64,000 nt of DNA from Tipula vernalis (GCA_958295665.1 OY282560.1:187949561-188013560), one strand, 5' to 3'; shown: positions 11,341-21,600, counted from the stretch's first letter. The notes: generated by a model from the sequence alone, not told the origin. Translations and numbers: made by a program.

Positions 11341-11454
11341 ACATACATTTAAAATATATAGAAAACCTACACAGACTGACCAAACAATACATATACAATC
11401 TCATCATCCTTATAAACATAGAATATCAAGTTACAATCATATGATCACCAGACT
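11341..11454 (+). pseudogene. Penelope-like protein fragment
   Basis: The frame reads HTFKIYRKPTQTD and continues to an ISSYNHMITRL-type segment, a conserved stretch after the RT core in Penelope-like elements (FxIYRKPTxTD). It follows the right-hand target duplication of copy A and is cut after 11454 by the 327-bp insertion. Confidence 0.8.
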
Positions 11455-11781
11455 CAAAACCAACATTAATGTACTACAAGCCTGATTGTCACCAATATTC
11501 TACATTTATTTTGCGCTTATACATGAAAGTATTGGTGATCGACAGATTATATAAATGAGGGAGAAAAACATACAAATTGTAAATAAAAGAAAACAAACGA
11601 ATTGTGGAGGGAGAATTGGGTATGTTAATAATGGAAAAAATTAATTGGGATTGGTTAGATGAGAGTATTTTTATTATATTTTCGCACTAACACTTTCAAC
11701 TATAAGGTATTAAATGTAAGAGGGTATCTGCATGCTTCATCACTCAATCAGGCTTGTAGTATTACATTAGTGTTGGTTTTG
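11455..11781. mobile_element. 327-bp MITE with 7-bp target duplication
   Basis: The termini are inverted repeats starting CAAAACCAACA, extending imperfectly through CTACAAGCCTGATTG for about 36 bp. CCAGACT is duplicated at 11448-11454 and 11782-11788. An inner hairpin (CACCAATATT with AAGTATTGGTG) is also present. There is no coding capacity. The CAAAA terminus and 7-bp duplication are the same as in the large transposon copies A and B, which suggests mobilisation by the same or a related enzyme. Confidence 0.8.
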
Positions 11782-12008
11782 CCAGACTGAATAACATACC
11801 AATGAGCCAAATAGATTACGAAGAGGAACTTAATACAATAAAATACATAGCTAGAAGAAACGGATACAACCCATCATTAATAGACCAACTCAATAAAAGA
11901 AACTTAGCAAGAAACAACTTACAACAATTAACCATTTTGCAAAAATCACAGATAATGAACAAAAGGATAGAAGGTAAAACCAAAATCCCATATAAAATCA
12001 TAAAAACA
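11782..12008 (+). pseudogene. Penelope-like connection fragment
   Basis: It resumes the Penelope reading frame after the MITE: a short IPMSQIDYEEEL segment, then IKYIARRNGYNPSLIDQL, which is typical of the region between RT and endonuclease. The similarity stops near 12008, where another insertion begins. It has no start codon of its own in family terms. Confidence 0.75.
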
Positions 12009-12997
12009 ACTGAAGCCGCTTTCGTTTGTTTTTTGTCTTTCTTTTTTACCAACGCCATATTGGTTAGAAAAATTGTTAAATTTGATGTTTTAGTTTCTTA
12101 AACTTTACAAGGCAAATTTTGAATATAAAAGAAAAGTGTTCTTTCTAAAAATAAATTTATTTGTTAAAAACATGTATAATTGTTGTGTGTATAAGTCCAA
12201 AAATACCCGATATAAAGCAAAAATTGAGAAAAAGGGATTACATTTCACCGGTAAGTACATTTTTACTTGTTTACAAATATTTACATCACTTGTACACAAT
12301 GATTTTAAATATTTTCGAATTTTGTACACTTATTTTATACACATCAGTAAATTGGCTATGTTTTATAATGTTCTAAACAGACACAAGAAAAAAATTTATT
12401 TCATAAAATTGTAATTAAAGTCCAAATTTCAAGTCTCATTCGAACAAAAAACTTATTTTGACAGCTCATATGAATCGCCATTGCAACATGACGAAAGCAA
12501 AGAAAAAGACCATAGGCGTCTCATTATATTCAATATTATGGAAGTTTAATAAACGAGAAAATTATATGAGAAAATGTTATTATGTACAAGTTTTAAAAGT
12601 TTCATTATTATGTTCATTGCAGAAACTGTAAACTATTATGATAAAAATACTTATGTGTGGCATACTTACACAACACACATAAGAATCATTATCATAATTA
12701 TGTACACTTCTAACAATATTTTTTTTATATTAATTATACTCCTTTAAATGTATTACCCTACATCATATATGTACGAGTATAACTGTTAAAACATTTTTAT
12801 TTATATTGAGGTAGATATTTTATAATATAAATAGGAAACATTAAAAAAAATATGCAACGCCACTGGAAAAAAGAAAACAAAATAATTTGTCGGCCATCGT
12901 GGTTTTGTCGCAACGATGATTTTGTCGGCCATCTTGGTTTTTAAATTGCTTCACTATTTTAGTTTAGTTTCTGTTCTCTTTGTAATTTTTCTATGGC
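12009..12997. other. About 1-kb insertion of unknown type in the Penelope element
   Basis: The Penelope frame stops at about 12008 and resumes after about 13005. AAAAACA at 12002-12008 and 12998-13004 could be a 7-bp target duplication, though A-rich sequence makes this weak. The ends are not clearly inverted. Overlapping small open frames at 12105-12414 look like chance products of AT-rich DNA. The repeated CGGCCATC motif near 12890-12940 is the only internal pattern I see. Confidence 0.45.
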
Positions 12998-13004
12998 AAA
13001 AACA

Positions 13005-13475
13005 GAACAATAATAAAGACGTAAAATACATTAGCGTAGAATATAATAGAACAACTCATAAAGCAATACAGAAAACACTTAACAAATTTGGATATAAAGC
13101 AGCATACAAAAAAAGCAATAAATTAGAACAAAAACTTAGAAATCCAACCAATACTCCAGTAATCGACACAGGTGTATACAAACTGTCATGTGATAACTGC
13201 CGCAAATATTACATCGGCCAGACAGGTAGAAAATTTGAGACAAGATACAAAGAACATATCAACGACATCAATAAAAAAGAAACAAAATCAAACTATGCAC
13301 TTCATTTAAAAACAGAAAACCACAAATACACAGACATTAATACAAATTTGACAATCCTGCATAGAGCTAAAAAAGGACAGAAATTAGATAGACTCGAAGA
13401 ACTAGAAATATACAAACAAAAAAACAATAGTAATTTACTCAACGACAAAATTAACACAAAAACAATAGTTATTTG
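13005..13475 (+). pseudogene. Penelope GIY-YIG endonuclease domain
   Basis: The C-terminal domain that nicks target DNA for Penelope-like elements. The GIY-YIG core appears as GVYKLSC, followed by CRKYYIGQTGRKFETRYKEH with the conserved Tyr, Gly, Arg and Glu/His positions. A Cys pair (CDNC) lies in the family's usual place. The helix after it ends in the LDRLEELEIYK segment. The domain looks almost complete. The frame then runs into non-family sequence at about 13475, ending at 13563. The amino-terminal part of this frame (12916-13004) belongs to the insertion. Confidence 0.85.
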
Positions 13476-13498
13476 TGTATCAAGAGCGCAAAGTGCCA

Positions 13499-13568
13499 GT
13501 TTGTCACGCGAGAAAGGAAATTGCTGGCCGACGGGACGGAGGCCAGCAACCTTTCGAGCGTGACAAAC
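13499..13568. repeat. GC-rich 70-bp hairpin
   Basis: The arms GTTTGTCACGC...TTGCTGGCC and GGCCAGCAA...GCGTGACAAAC pair with few mismatches around a short GACGGGACGGA-type loop. It is far more GC-rich than its surroundings. It may be one end of a small element whose other end is the hairpin at 13801-13835, since both carry TTTGTCACRCG. Confidence 0.65.
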
Positions 13569-13800
13569 AACTTTGCGGACGTGTTTCACACTTTATTTTT
13601 CCTACAATCATTTTAAAAAATATAATAAAAAGATAATTTTGTAGTAAAATTTACTATACTGACAATACGATTTTATTTTAGGACCGACATTTTGTTCAAT
13701 CGAGTAGTCAAAGATTTTTTTTATTTTTCATAAAGAAAAACAAAAATTTGGTTTGTTTGATGTTTTTAGTCTTTCTTTAAACATGCGTGCGGTTTCAAGT

Positions 13801-13835
13801 TTTGTCACACGTTTCTAAGAGAAACGTGTGACAAA
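13801..13835. repeat. Perfect 16-bp hairpin with 3-base loop
   Basis: TTTGTCACACGTTTCT at 13801-13816 is exactly complementary to 13820-13835. The motif TTTGTCACRCG is shared with the hairpin at 13499, so the 336 bp between 13500 and 13835 might be a short TIR element. No target duplication is visible. Confidence 0.6.
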
Positions 13836-14447
13836 GTAATTTGTTTATTAACTGTCAAAAAAACAGACACTTTGGGCTTTGAAAACAGAGAAAAAAAGCC
13901 TGCTTTTCACGGCGATTGTAGGAAAATAGAATTTATGACTTAGTAATCTAAAACATCTATAATTCCAAGACAAAATATTTTTTGTCATTGTCTGGTAATT
14001 ACTACTGAAGGTAGTATTGGTGACTAAATGATGACGGCAACGTCGCATATTACTTTACATTTATTTTCATACAAACACATATTTACTTTTTATTTGTACA
14101 CTCTTGACAAAAATATTGTACCTTTTTGAATTCATTTTTGAATTTAATAAAAAAATTATTAAGATAATTTAAATTTAAAAGGTGTCTTAATATTAAAAAT
14201 CGAATTGTGTCTTAATATTTTAATATTTAACATGTAGTAAAGCATTAAAATATGTACGCTTATTCGTATTTTTTAACACAATGAAATGTGCCATTTTTTG
14301 GTCTAGAGTGTAATAAAAATAGGTTAGGTTAGGTTATACATCTTTTTCCTTATGTTAAAAACTATGTACGACAAACATATGACATCTTGTTTTTGTGGCC
14401 CTTGTTATATAAAAATATATTTTAACAGAGCGCTCAAGATTAAAGAC

Positions 14448-14501
14448 GTAAGTAATTTGTTTATATTCTCAATTTCACGTCTAATAACCATTTTATTGCA
14501 G
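14448..14501 (+). other. Predicted 54-bp intron in copy B
   Basis: Donor GTAAGTAATT and acceptor TTATTGCAG, identical in position to the predicted intron of copy A. The downstream sequence encodes two overlapping-frame stretches, one starting ELDNLTCHEYKNES and the other TELDIYDRIVRFKNY, implying one frameshift since the parent gene was active. Confidence 0.5.
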
Positions 14502-15537
14502 TCGGAGCTCGATAATTTAACGTGTCATGAGTACAAAAACGAATCGGAGAAGTACAATCTGAACAGCCAACGTGTATACATAAGAAGCTACTGACCGAGC
14601 TCGATATTTATGATCGTATTGTGCGGTTCAAAAATTATATTGTAGCTATCATGAATAAGGATTTAGTTCCGGCCAAAGTTATGGTCCCGTTTTTGGGCGT
14701 ACGTACAACAAATCAAATCGACGATGTCACAAAGTTGTCACGGCAATAATGTGTTTTGTTGTAGAAGATTTAATACTCCGTCTGTTAATACTTTTGTGGC
14801 AGTTGATGTATTTTTTTTTAATTATGGTGAGTTGATTAAACGAGAACCTGGAACTTGAATGAGATGCTGATCACGATATGGCCGACTATATCTACGACAT
14901 TTAACGAGTGAATTAGTTTTTATTGTGGTATTTTAAGCGTTTTTGACATATTAACCGTTTATGATGAGGATGTTGTCCAGGTTGAAAATGTCCTCACTAA
15001 AATGACACTATTAATGCCGTTAACGGCGGTTGTTGTTATATCTCAAAACTTTATTCCTGATGAGAATTTAATTTGGTGTCCTGAACAATTGATGACAGCC
15101 ATTCGGCGCATGAGTTCATTATCTCCCAGTATCGTATCGTGAATTATCACATATGTACATCAAGAGTAACTGATCAATTCGGACAATTGTTGCAACTGAA
15201 AGTGGTAACTACTAGTATTTTTGATTTACATTAATTTTGTATTAAATTCATGTTATTCCAGATTCATCTTGTTAACGAAATATAGTCCACTAGTTACGCC
15301 ATTTGTCATGTACTTCTCTTTCCGGTCACGGGCTTTGGAGATTGTTGATTTTTTTCGTTTGATTGCGAAATGGATATGCGAAAACATGGGAATCCAGATT
15401 GGCAGCTCACTAACAGTAATGAGGAGGAACAAATTACATCACAACCAGTTTGCCAAACGAATCAATATACGCAGGTTGAAAACGGTAAGACTGAATTATC
15501 ACTGGTTCATTTCACCATGAAAAATCAGCAATAGAAA

Positions 15538-15861
15538 ATGCCAAGTGGGGCCCGCCATTTTGTGCAAGGATTACGAAAACATGCTCTACAAGACTTGAAT
15601 ATAACGCGCAGTGGTGGAGGTTTCAATACTAATAATAATACGGCGACGGCCCAAAGCAAACAAATTGGTGGTGAACATTCTTTGATAACTCAATCGATTT
15701 TGCGAACGAACAACGTTGGATCAACAATGTGTCTATCCATATTCAGTCCACCTGGATATTTACCATCAAGTATGGTGCACACTCCGCTGAGCAATATTCA
15801 CCAACAGAGTCTGATACATTCGCGGCATTCGGATGACTTCGATCGTGTGAAATTATGTTAA
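15538..15861 (+). pseudogene. Conserved coding remnant of unknown family (copy B)
   Basis: Counterpart of 10382-10654, here open for 107 codons: the ARHFVQGLRKHALQDLNIT stretch, an Asn/Thr/Ala/Gly-rich section, then SPPGYLPSSM and a His/Ser-rich tail. The domain is unknown to me. The region just upstream (about 15262-15484) has a possible splice acceptor TTATTCCAG and a donor GGTAAGA near 15484, so this may be a downstream exon. Confidence 0.4.
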
Positions 15862-16615
15862 ATTTGAATAATGCGAGCACGAATACACTACGAAGTACAC
15901 TGCATAAGATTGCAAAGCACCAAAAAAATTCATAGCTCTTGGCGTATATGTAGACCGATTTAATAAATTTCGTGTAGGTAAATAAAATAAACAACAAGGT
16001 ATAATTTTTTTAAATATATTAAAGAAGTAAAAGCCGTATGGAAGCACATTTCTTAGTAAACTATTCAGTTAGTGCTTCCGTTAGGCATAAAACCTTTTCC
16101 AATGAACATGTAATTAACAAAGTTATAAATAAATAATTCAATAATTAATTAAAATAAATAATGAATTTCATTTAAAAAAAAGGTCAGTCTTCGTTCAGTC
16201 AATTATTTCGAATATGACGAATGACAGAACCATTGTTGTTATTGTAATTGGTTTTATTTTCCAAAACAAAACCTACACATAAATACAAGCATAAATAGCT
16301 TTCGTTTTATTTGATATTATTATACGGCGTTGCCGTGATGTAAATTGTTGTTGTTTCCTATGTATTTTTTGTATTTTTTTTTCATATTTCATAGCACAAA
16401 ACCAAAACAAATAAGATTAGTGTTGGTTAGTTTTTTTATTGAAGGCTTATATGTACACAACTAACACTATGGGCAGTCGTCACTTTGTACCTTTAAATTT
16501 CGTATAGTTCGTCTTGGAATTATAGATGTTTTTGTAGTAATACAAAACACAGAAAGGAAGAGCCTAACATAAACACCTAGATAAATGTAATTTTAAGAAA
16601 ATGTAATAGTATTAT

Positions 16616-16665
16616 ATATAAACTGATGAAGGAATTATTTCCGAAATCGATTTTTTAAAAAATAA
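16616..16665 (+). ncRNA. Candidate hammerhead ribozyme near Penelope terminus
   Basis: CTGATGA at 16623-16629 is followed by a short helix (GGAA, a UUAU loop, UUCC) and then GAAA, the conserved hammerhead core with stem II. A palindromic ATTTTTTAAAAAAT follows and could form stem III. Penelope-like elements are known to carry hammerhead motifs in their terminal repeats, and this one lies just inside the terminal repeat at 16679-16747. The stem I pairing and cleavage position are not certain from inspection. Confidence 0.6.
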
Positions 16666-16678
16666 ACTAAAATATTAC

Positions 16679-16747
16679 CACAATAAGGAAGACTAATAAA
16701 ATTCAGAAATAATAATATAAACATTAATTGTTTTTATTTTAAATTAA
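16679..16747 (-). repeat. Right terminal inverted copy of Penelope end
   Basis: Reverse complement of 7768-7837 with one or two differences. It lies directly after the hammerhead-like motif and marks the 3' boundary I can support for the Penelope-like element. Confidence 0.75.
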
Positions 16748-17284
16748 ATTGTCTAATATATTGATAAATGTGTCGAGTTTAATTGAGAAGCTGTGTGTGA
16801 AATACAACACTAATAAAATTTATAAAGCTGCATATCCACACATCAGTGGCAACGATACGAAATACAAAATTACATACTAGGCCACATTAACTGTAAATCG
16901 TGGTTCAACACAACAATCTAGCGGAACACACGTGTTCTATAAAATTAGCAGATCAACTTACGAACACAACCACCGCGGGATTCGACGCATTATATTAGAC
17001 GTTTCATCCTAATTTCATTTCTTCTATTTTTTTTTCTCAATTATTGAGGCTTTGTATTATATAATTTTAAATTAAAATTAACGTAAGATACATATGGAGA
17101 AACGGTCTACGCGTCAGGGGTAAGTGAGTTCAATTGTCTATTTTAATTTGGTGGCTTTCAACTGTTCGGATTTCCATTCATAATTTTACCGGACGATTAT
17201 CGTCTCTCGTTTCGAACATTCGCTCAGTGACAAATTTAACTGCAAACCCAGTGTCGATTTTCCACCGCGTTTCAAACATTTCGC
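16748..17284. other. Non-coding stretch upstream of CsRn1-like Gag
   Basis: This holds no recognisable gene. It may include the leader and a truncated 5' LTR of the next element, but nothing in it matches the 3' LTR candidate at 21009-21289. GTGAGTTC near 17124 and other splice-like strings are too weak to use. Confidence 0.4.
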
Positions 17285-18048
17285 GTGACGTCTGTTAATA
17301 TGGTTTGGGACGAAAGCGACGGAGGGGCGAAACCCAAAATAGTTGAAACGACGAATGTTTACAAAGTGTCAATAAAGTACGCACATTTCAACAGTGACGA
17401 TCCAGAAATTTGGTTCACTCAATTGGAGGCACAGTTCGAAATTGGTGGTATTTCGATCGATGCTACTAAGTATGGACACCTTATCGCAGCACTCGACCCT
17501 CAAACAGTTAAATGCATACGTGATCAAATTCTTACACCGCCAAAGGACGATAAGTACGAAATTTAAAAAAAAATAATAATCGAGCGCCTATCCAAATCGG
17601 CAAAAATCAAACTGGATCGATTGTTATCTAGACTGCAACTCGGCGACAAAAAACCATCCCAACTTTTGAGAGAGAGTTGGAAGCCTGGTCTATAAATCAA
17701 GTAACCGAACCAGTTTTAAGAAACTTATGGTTGCAGCGCCTACCAACACCTACACAGGAAATTTTATCGTGTATGGACGACGCAAATTTGGAAAAACTTG
17801 CAAAAACAGCACACAAAATAGTTGACGTGCAAAAACCAGCTGGCATTTATAACCTTAATGCGCCAAAAGGCGACAACAGAACAGTACCAAACAGTTTAGC
17901 AGCTCAGATCAACGAGTTATCACAACGGGTGGAAGAACTATTCGGTCGATTCGAAATGTCTAAAGACAAAATATATCGCGGCCGCTCTCAAAACCCTAAC
18001 TCTACGAATACTTCACGTCAACGCAGTAATTCACGATCGAGCGAGTGA
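17285..18048 (+). pseudogene. gag: CsRn1-like Gag
   Basis: Capsid-like structural protein. The first frame (17285-17566, with an ATG at 17300) ends at a TAA in an A-rich run. The protein continues in a second frame (about 17570-17670), then in the 17677-18048 frame. Conserved CsRn1 segments are FTQLEAQFEIGGI, DDAN and LAKTAHKIVDV. The C-terminal Cys/His box is reduced to a CKKMCK / CAKPCHF-like trace around 18068-18100. It would package element RNA. Confidence 0.75.
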
Positions 18049-18156
18049 GTAGCCAAACACCCAAACTGCTGCAAAAAAATGTGCAAAACCATGCCATTTT
18101 AACGATTTTAACCCATCGTCAACAAATTCAAAAAACTAACTGGCACCGCGCTACAT

Positions 18157-18460
18157 GTGGCAAGCGGCGGTAGCCAAACACCAAAAAGCCGTCTAATCGT
18201 AGTCGATTATCAAAATAAGTTACAATTCCTAATCGACACAGGCGCTGAAGTCTCTGTCATACCACCAACAAATTCGGAAACGTCGAACCCGTTCACGTTT
18301 AAATTATTCGCAGCAAAATCTACAGCCATCGATACATACGGTTGTAAAAATCTCACACTCAATATACATAGGTCTGCGCAGGCCACTGACATGGCAGTTC
18401 ATCCTGGCGAAGGTCGATCGATGCATTCTTGGCGCTGATTTTTTGTCTGTTTGAAACGTG
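18157..18460 (+). pseudogene. Aspartic protease fragment
   Basis: FLIDTGAEVSVIPP carries the retropepsin DTGA active site (about 18235-18250). The frame continues through the family's TYGCKNLTLNI segment, then hits a frameshift near 18390 and a stop at 18436-18438; the LGADFL-type motif follows in another frame. The usual spacer to RT is shortened, implying a deletion. Confidence 0.75.
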
Positions 18461-18519
18461 GTTAGTGCAAGGGGTATGCCGACCCTCCAAGAGCAATTGG
18501 GCGAACCCACTATAGAACC

Positions 18520-19665
18520 TTAAATGCGATAACAAAACCCGACCGTTACCCGATTCCCTTCGTGACCGATTTCACACACCAACTCGAGTCATGTAGAGTG
18601 TTCTCAAAAATCGATCTCATCCGAGCCTACCACCAGGTACCTATATCGGTGAACGAGACATCGAAAAAACGGCAATCATCACTCCTTTTGGATTGTTTGA
18701 ATTTCCCCGAATGACATTTGGGTTACGTAACGCGGCTCAAACGTTCCAACGATTGGGTACACTCAATATTTCGAGACTTGCCATTCGTGTTTCCGTACAT
18801 CGACGATCTGCTTATCGCATCACGAAACACGGAGGAACACCTCAAACACGTGCGTATGGTCTTACAACGTCTAAGTGACGCGGGATTGGTAATTAACCTT
18901 AACAAGTACGAATTCGCAAAGAACGAAATATCTTTTCTCGGATTTCACATCACCACAAACGGCATGGGACCGGATAAGCATAGAGTAGAAGCAATCCAAA
19001 ATTTTCCTCGACCAACTACGACTGATGACATTCTTCGATTTTTAGGAATGGTAAATTATTACCGAATTTTTCTACCAAAGGCAGCACACGACCAGGCGAT
19101 ATTATATGAATTCATAAAAGGACGTAAGAAGAAGGATAAATCACCAATAAACTGGACCGACGAATCCACCGAAGCGTTCGAAACATGCAAGGCGAAGCTT
19201 GCAAACTGTGCTCAACTGGCATATCGCATTCCAAAAGCCAAATTCGCTATTTTTGTCGACGCATCAAATACGGCAGTAGGAGCGGCAGTAGGAGCGGTAC
19301 TACAGCAATATTCACAAAAAGGGTGGCAACCACTTTTCTTTTATTCCCGAAAATTAAGCAATACCGAAACCCGTTACAGCACATATGACTGGGAGCTTTT
19401 AGCCGCTTACTCGGCTATCAAACACTTTAAAAATTTTGTTGAAGGTCGAGAATTTACCCTATTTTCCGACCACAAGCCATTGACATACGCATTACACCAA
19501 AAACTCGATAAAGCCTTACCCAGACAACGCCGTCACTTGTATTATAGCACAGTATACAGCAGATATACGGCAAATTGTGGGAGACAACAATGTCGTCGCG
19601 GATACACTTTCCCGGATCGATCAAGTGAACACAGGAAGTACAATCGACTATGCATTAATTGTTGA
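18520..19665 (+). pseudogene. pol: RT and RNase H of CsRn1-like element
   Basis: RT begins within NAITKPDRYPIPFVTDF, in a frame broken by several indels. The first catalytic Asp lies in FSKIDLIRAYHQVP, and the second pair in PYIDD (YIDD at 18795-18806). From 18718 the frame is open to 19665: FLGFHITTNGM, FLGMVNYYR, then RNase H with FVDASNTAVGA, YDWELLAAYSAIKHF and DHKPLT. A small GAAVGA duplication interrupts the GA-LQQ motif. A frameshift near 19540 moves the end of RNase H (NVVADTLSR) into the next frame. Confidence 0.85.
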
Positions 19666-20869
19666 TGAACAGTCTAAAGATCTAGAACTCGCAAAACTGG
19701 TAGAAACAAACGAGTCATTGACATTCGAAAAATTCCCAGTTTTTGGAACCAATAAAGAAATTCTATGCGACATATCAACTGGTACACAACGCCCATTTAT
19801 TCCTAAGGCATTTCGACGACAAATTTACGAATCGTTCCACAACGCCTCTCACCCCGCTATTCGCGCCACAGCGAGACAAATCCGAAAAAAATTTGTGTGG
19901 CCAGCTATGAACCAAGAAATACGCTCTTAGGTCAAACACTGTGCACGTTGCCAAAAGTGCAAAATAACAAAGCACGTCAAAAGTAAGACTGGAACTTATG
20001 AACTGACCAGCAAACGATTCGATGAACTTCACACCGACATCGTCGGACCTTTACAACCGTCCGAAGGTAACTTATATTGTTTAACAATGATCGATCGCTG
20101 TACACGCTGGCCAGAAGCCACTCCAATCCCGAATATTAAAGCTGAAACCATAGCTGATGCCTTGATCAAAACATGGATCAGCCGATTCGGAGTACCAACT
20201 AGCATCGTAACCGATAGAGGCGCACAATTCGAAGCAACGTTATTCGACGAACTCTCAAAATCACTTGGATTCCTACGCAAGCGAGCCACCGCTTACAATC
20301 CAGCTTGCAATGGGATGTTAGAACGATGGCACCGCAGTTTTAAAGCCGCAATAATGTGCGTCGGTGAAAAACAATGGATAAAGTCGTTACCGCTAATACT
20401 ACTTGGTCTGAGAACGTCGTTCCGAGACGATTTTCAAAGTACGTCAGCTGAACTCGTTTATGGAGAACATATACGACTACCAGCGGATGTCATTCAACCC
20501 AGCAAAAATATCCATCAGTCCGAATTCGTCATACAGTTGCGCAACTAATTCAAAGACATTCAACCTTTGTCGACTTCACGACATTCGAAAGAACAAATCT
20601 TCGTATTCAAAGAACTACCAACATGCGAATTCGTTTTGGTCCGAACTGACGCGGTTCGTCAATCATTACAACCTCCATACGAGGGACCATACCCGGTAAT
20701 CAAACGCAACGAAAAATATTTCACGCTACTAATTAAAGGTATCGAATCAACGGTTTCAATAAATCGGCTTAAACCCTGTTTCATCGAAGCACTACAACTT
20801 GATCAACCAGCAGATGAATCGATCGAAATACCAAACAAACGCAGAGCCCTACACATACCGGAGAAGTAA
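19577..20869 (+). pseudogene. Integrase of CsRn1-like element
   Basis: This segment starts with the end of RNase H (ADTLSR). The HHCC zinc domain spans about 19838-19965 and is interrupted by a TAG at 19928-19930. The catalytic triad is visible: Asp in ELHTDIVGPL (about 20028-20050), Asp in VTDRGAQF (about 20206-20230) and Glu in CNGMLERWHR (codon 20321-20323), with a D35E-like spacing. A stop at 20546-20548 and a frame change precede the C-terminal segment GPYPVIKRNEKYF (about 20685-20725). It retains all three acidic residues but not an open frame. Confidence 0.85.
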
Positions 20870-21008
20870 GCAAACCAGCTCAGAAAAGAGTAACTTTCCA
20901 TAACAATCTCACTGAACAACCTAAATCAAGAGGGGGTCGCAACATGAACAAGCCAGCTCGCTTTCGATAGCTTTTTATCGTTCACTGCGTTCACTGGGGG
21001 TAGGATAG

Positions 21009-21289
21009 TGTGGCGGCACCAATAACGTCCACGGTACGCTCCGCCATATAACTTGCGGTTCACTGGGCGAATATATTGACGTCACCAAAATGGTACTCAC
21101 TAATTCGACCCCTGAATAAAAAGAGGTTAATAGGATGGCGAACAAGTAACACCGCATTTTTATGTGTTCTAATTTTATAATTTATTTCTGTAAATGCAAC
21201 ATTTTAATAAAGTGAATTTTCAATCGTTATAAGTATTGTAACGTAAATATAAACCATCGTATTTATTATTAGTGTGGGAGTAGCAACAT
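21009..21289 (+). repeat. Candidate 3' LTR of CsRn1-like element
   Basis: The start is set at TGTGGCGGCACC after the purine-rich CTGGGGGTAGGATAG. It contains AATAAA-type signals near 21115 and 21209. The right end is hidden, because the next retrotransposon is inserted at 21290, so the LTR may end at 21288 or continue after 25262. Confidence 0.5.
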
Positions 21290-21563
21290 TGTTAGATATT
21301 CATATTATTAGTATTGCCATACATATGTATTATGTTCATATTATATGGACAACCCTAGAATTACTTGTAAAAACGTCACTTCAGAGTTGTGCATTGTAAT
21401 ACATGGTAGCATATAAAACGTTATCTATATTTAATGAATAAATAAATTATATAGAATATAATTGGTATACTTAGTTAATTAATTCTTCCGTCCGCATTTC
21501 ATACGAACTTATCTACGTGTGCATTACAAGAAACACGGATTTAAAATAATTACGGGCATAATA
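21290..21563 (+). repeat. 5' LTR (274 bp)
   Basis: It begins TGTTAGATATTC and ends CGGGCATAATA. A GTGGCGACGAGGATTTGAGG stretch immediately downstream occupies the primer-binding position; I did not match it to a tRNA. The differences from the 3' LTR are CTAGAAT versus CTAGGAT, ATCTACG versus ATCAACG, and ACGGGC versus ACGGAC. Confidence 0.95.
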
Positions 21564-21600
21564 GTGGCGACGAGGATTTGAGGTTAAGAAAAATCTCGAA

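Larger units (their letters stand above)
13948..16534. mobile_element. Unrecognised DNA transposon, copy B
   Basis: Second copy of the element at 8087-11333, in the same orientation and highly similar over most of its length. The left end has one mismatch (CTAAAACATC for CAAAAACATC); the right end is intact. TAGTAAT is duplicated at 13941-13947 and 16535-16541, confirming an independent insertion with a 7-bp duplication. It retains about 210 bp (about 14515-14745) lost from copy A, including a stretch encoding IYDRIVRFKNYIVAIMNK. Predicted introns occur at 14448-14501 and possibly about 15203-15261. Stops and frameshifts mean it is not intact. Confidence 0.85.
7768..16747 (+). mobile_element. 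Penelope-like retroelement split by several insertions
   Basis: The pieces at 7843-8086, 11341-11454, 11782-12008 and 13005-13475 read in order as one Penelope-like protein (RT, then GIY-YIG endonuclease). The gaps are explained by insertions at 8087-11333, 11455-11781 and about 12009-12997. Another copy of the first insertion lies downstream, at 13948-16534. A 70-bp sequence at 7768-7837 is repeated inverted at 16679-16747, the type of terminal arrangement known for Penelope elements. The RT is 5'-truncated just inside the left repeat. It is the host of a whole nest of younger elements. Confidence 0.8.
17285..21289 (+). mobile_element. CsRn1-like Ty3/gypsy retrotransposon, degenerate
   Basis: Gag, protease, RT, RNase H and integrase follow in order. 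The Gag style (DPEIWFTQLEAQF, then LWLQRLPTPTQEIL), the CAKPCHF-type Cys/His remnant and the RT motif PYIDDLLIAS point to the CsRn1/Kabuki branch. It is more GC-rich than flanking DNA. A purine-rich run AAGAGGGGG near 20930 and a 3' LTR candidate starting TGTGGCGGCACC at 21009 close the element. Multiple stops and a deletion between protease and RT make it inactive. Confidence 0.8.

Noticed and set aside
12136..12414. Overlapping small frames in the 1-kb insert
   Set aside because: Frames overlap on both strands, are rich in Lys/Phe/Tyr codons expected of AT-rich DNA, and show no motif.
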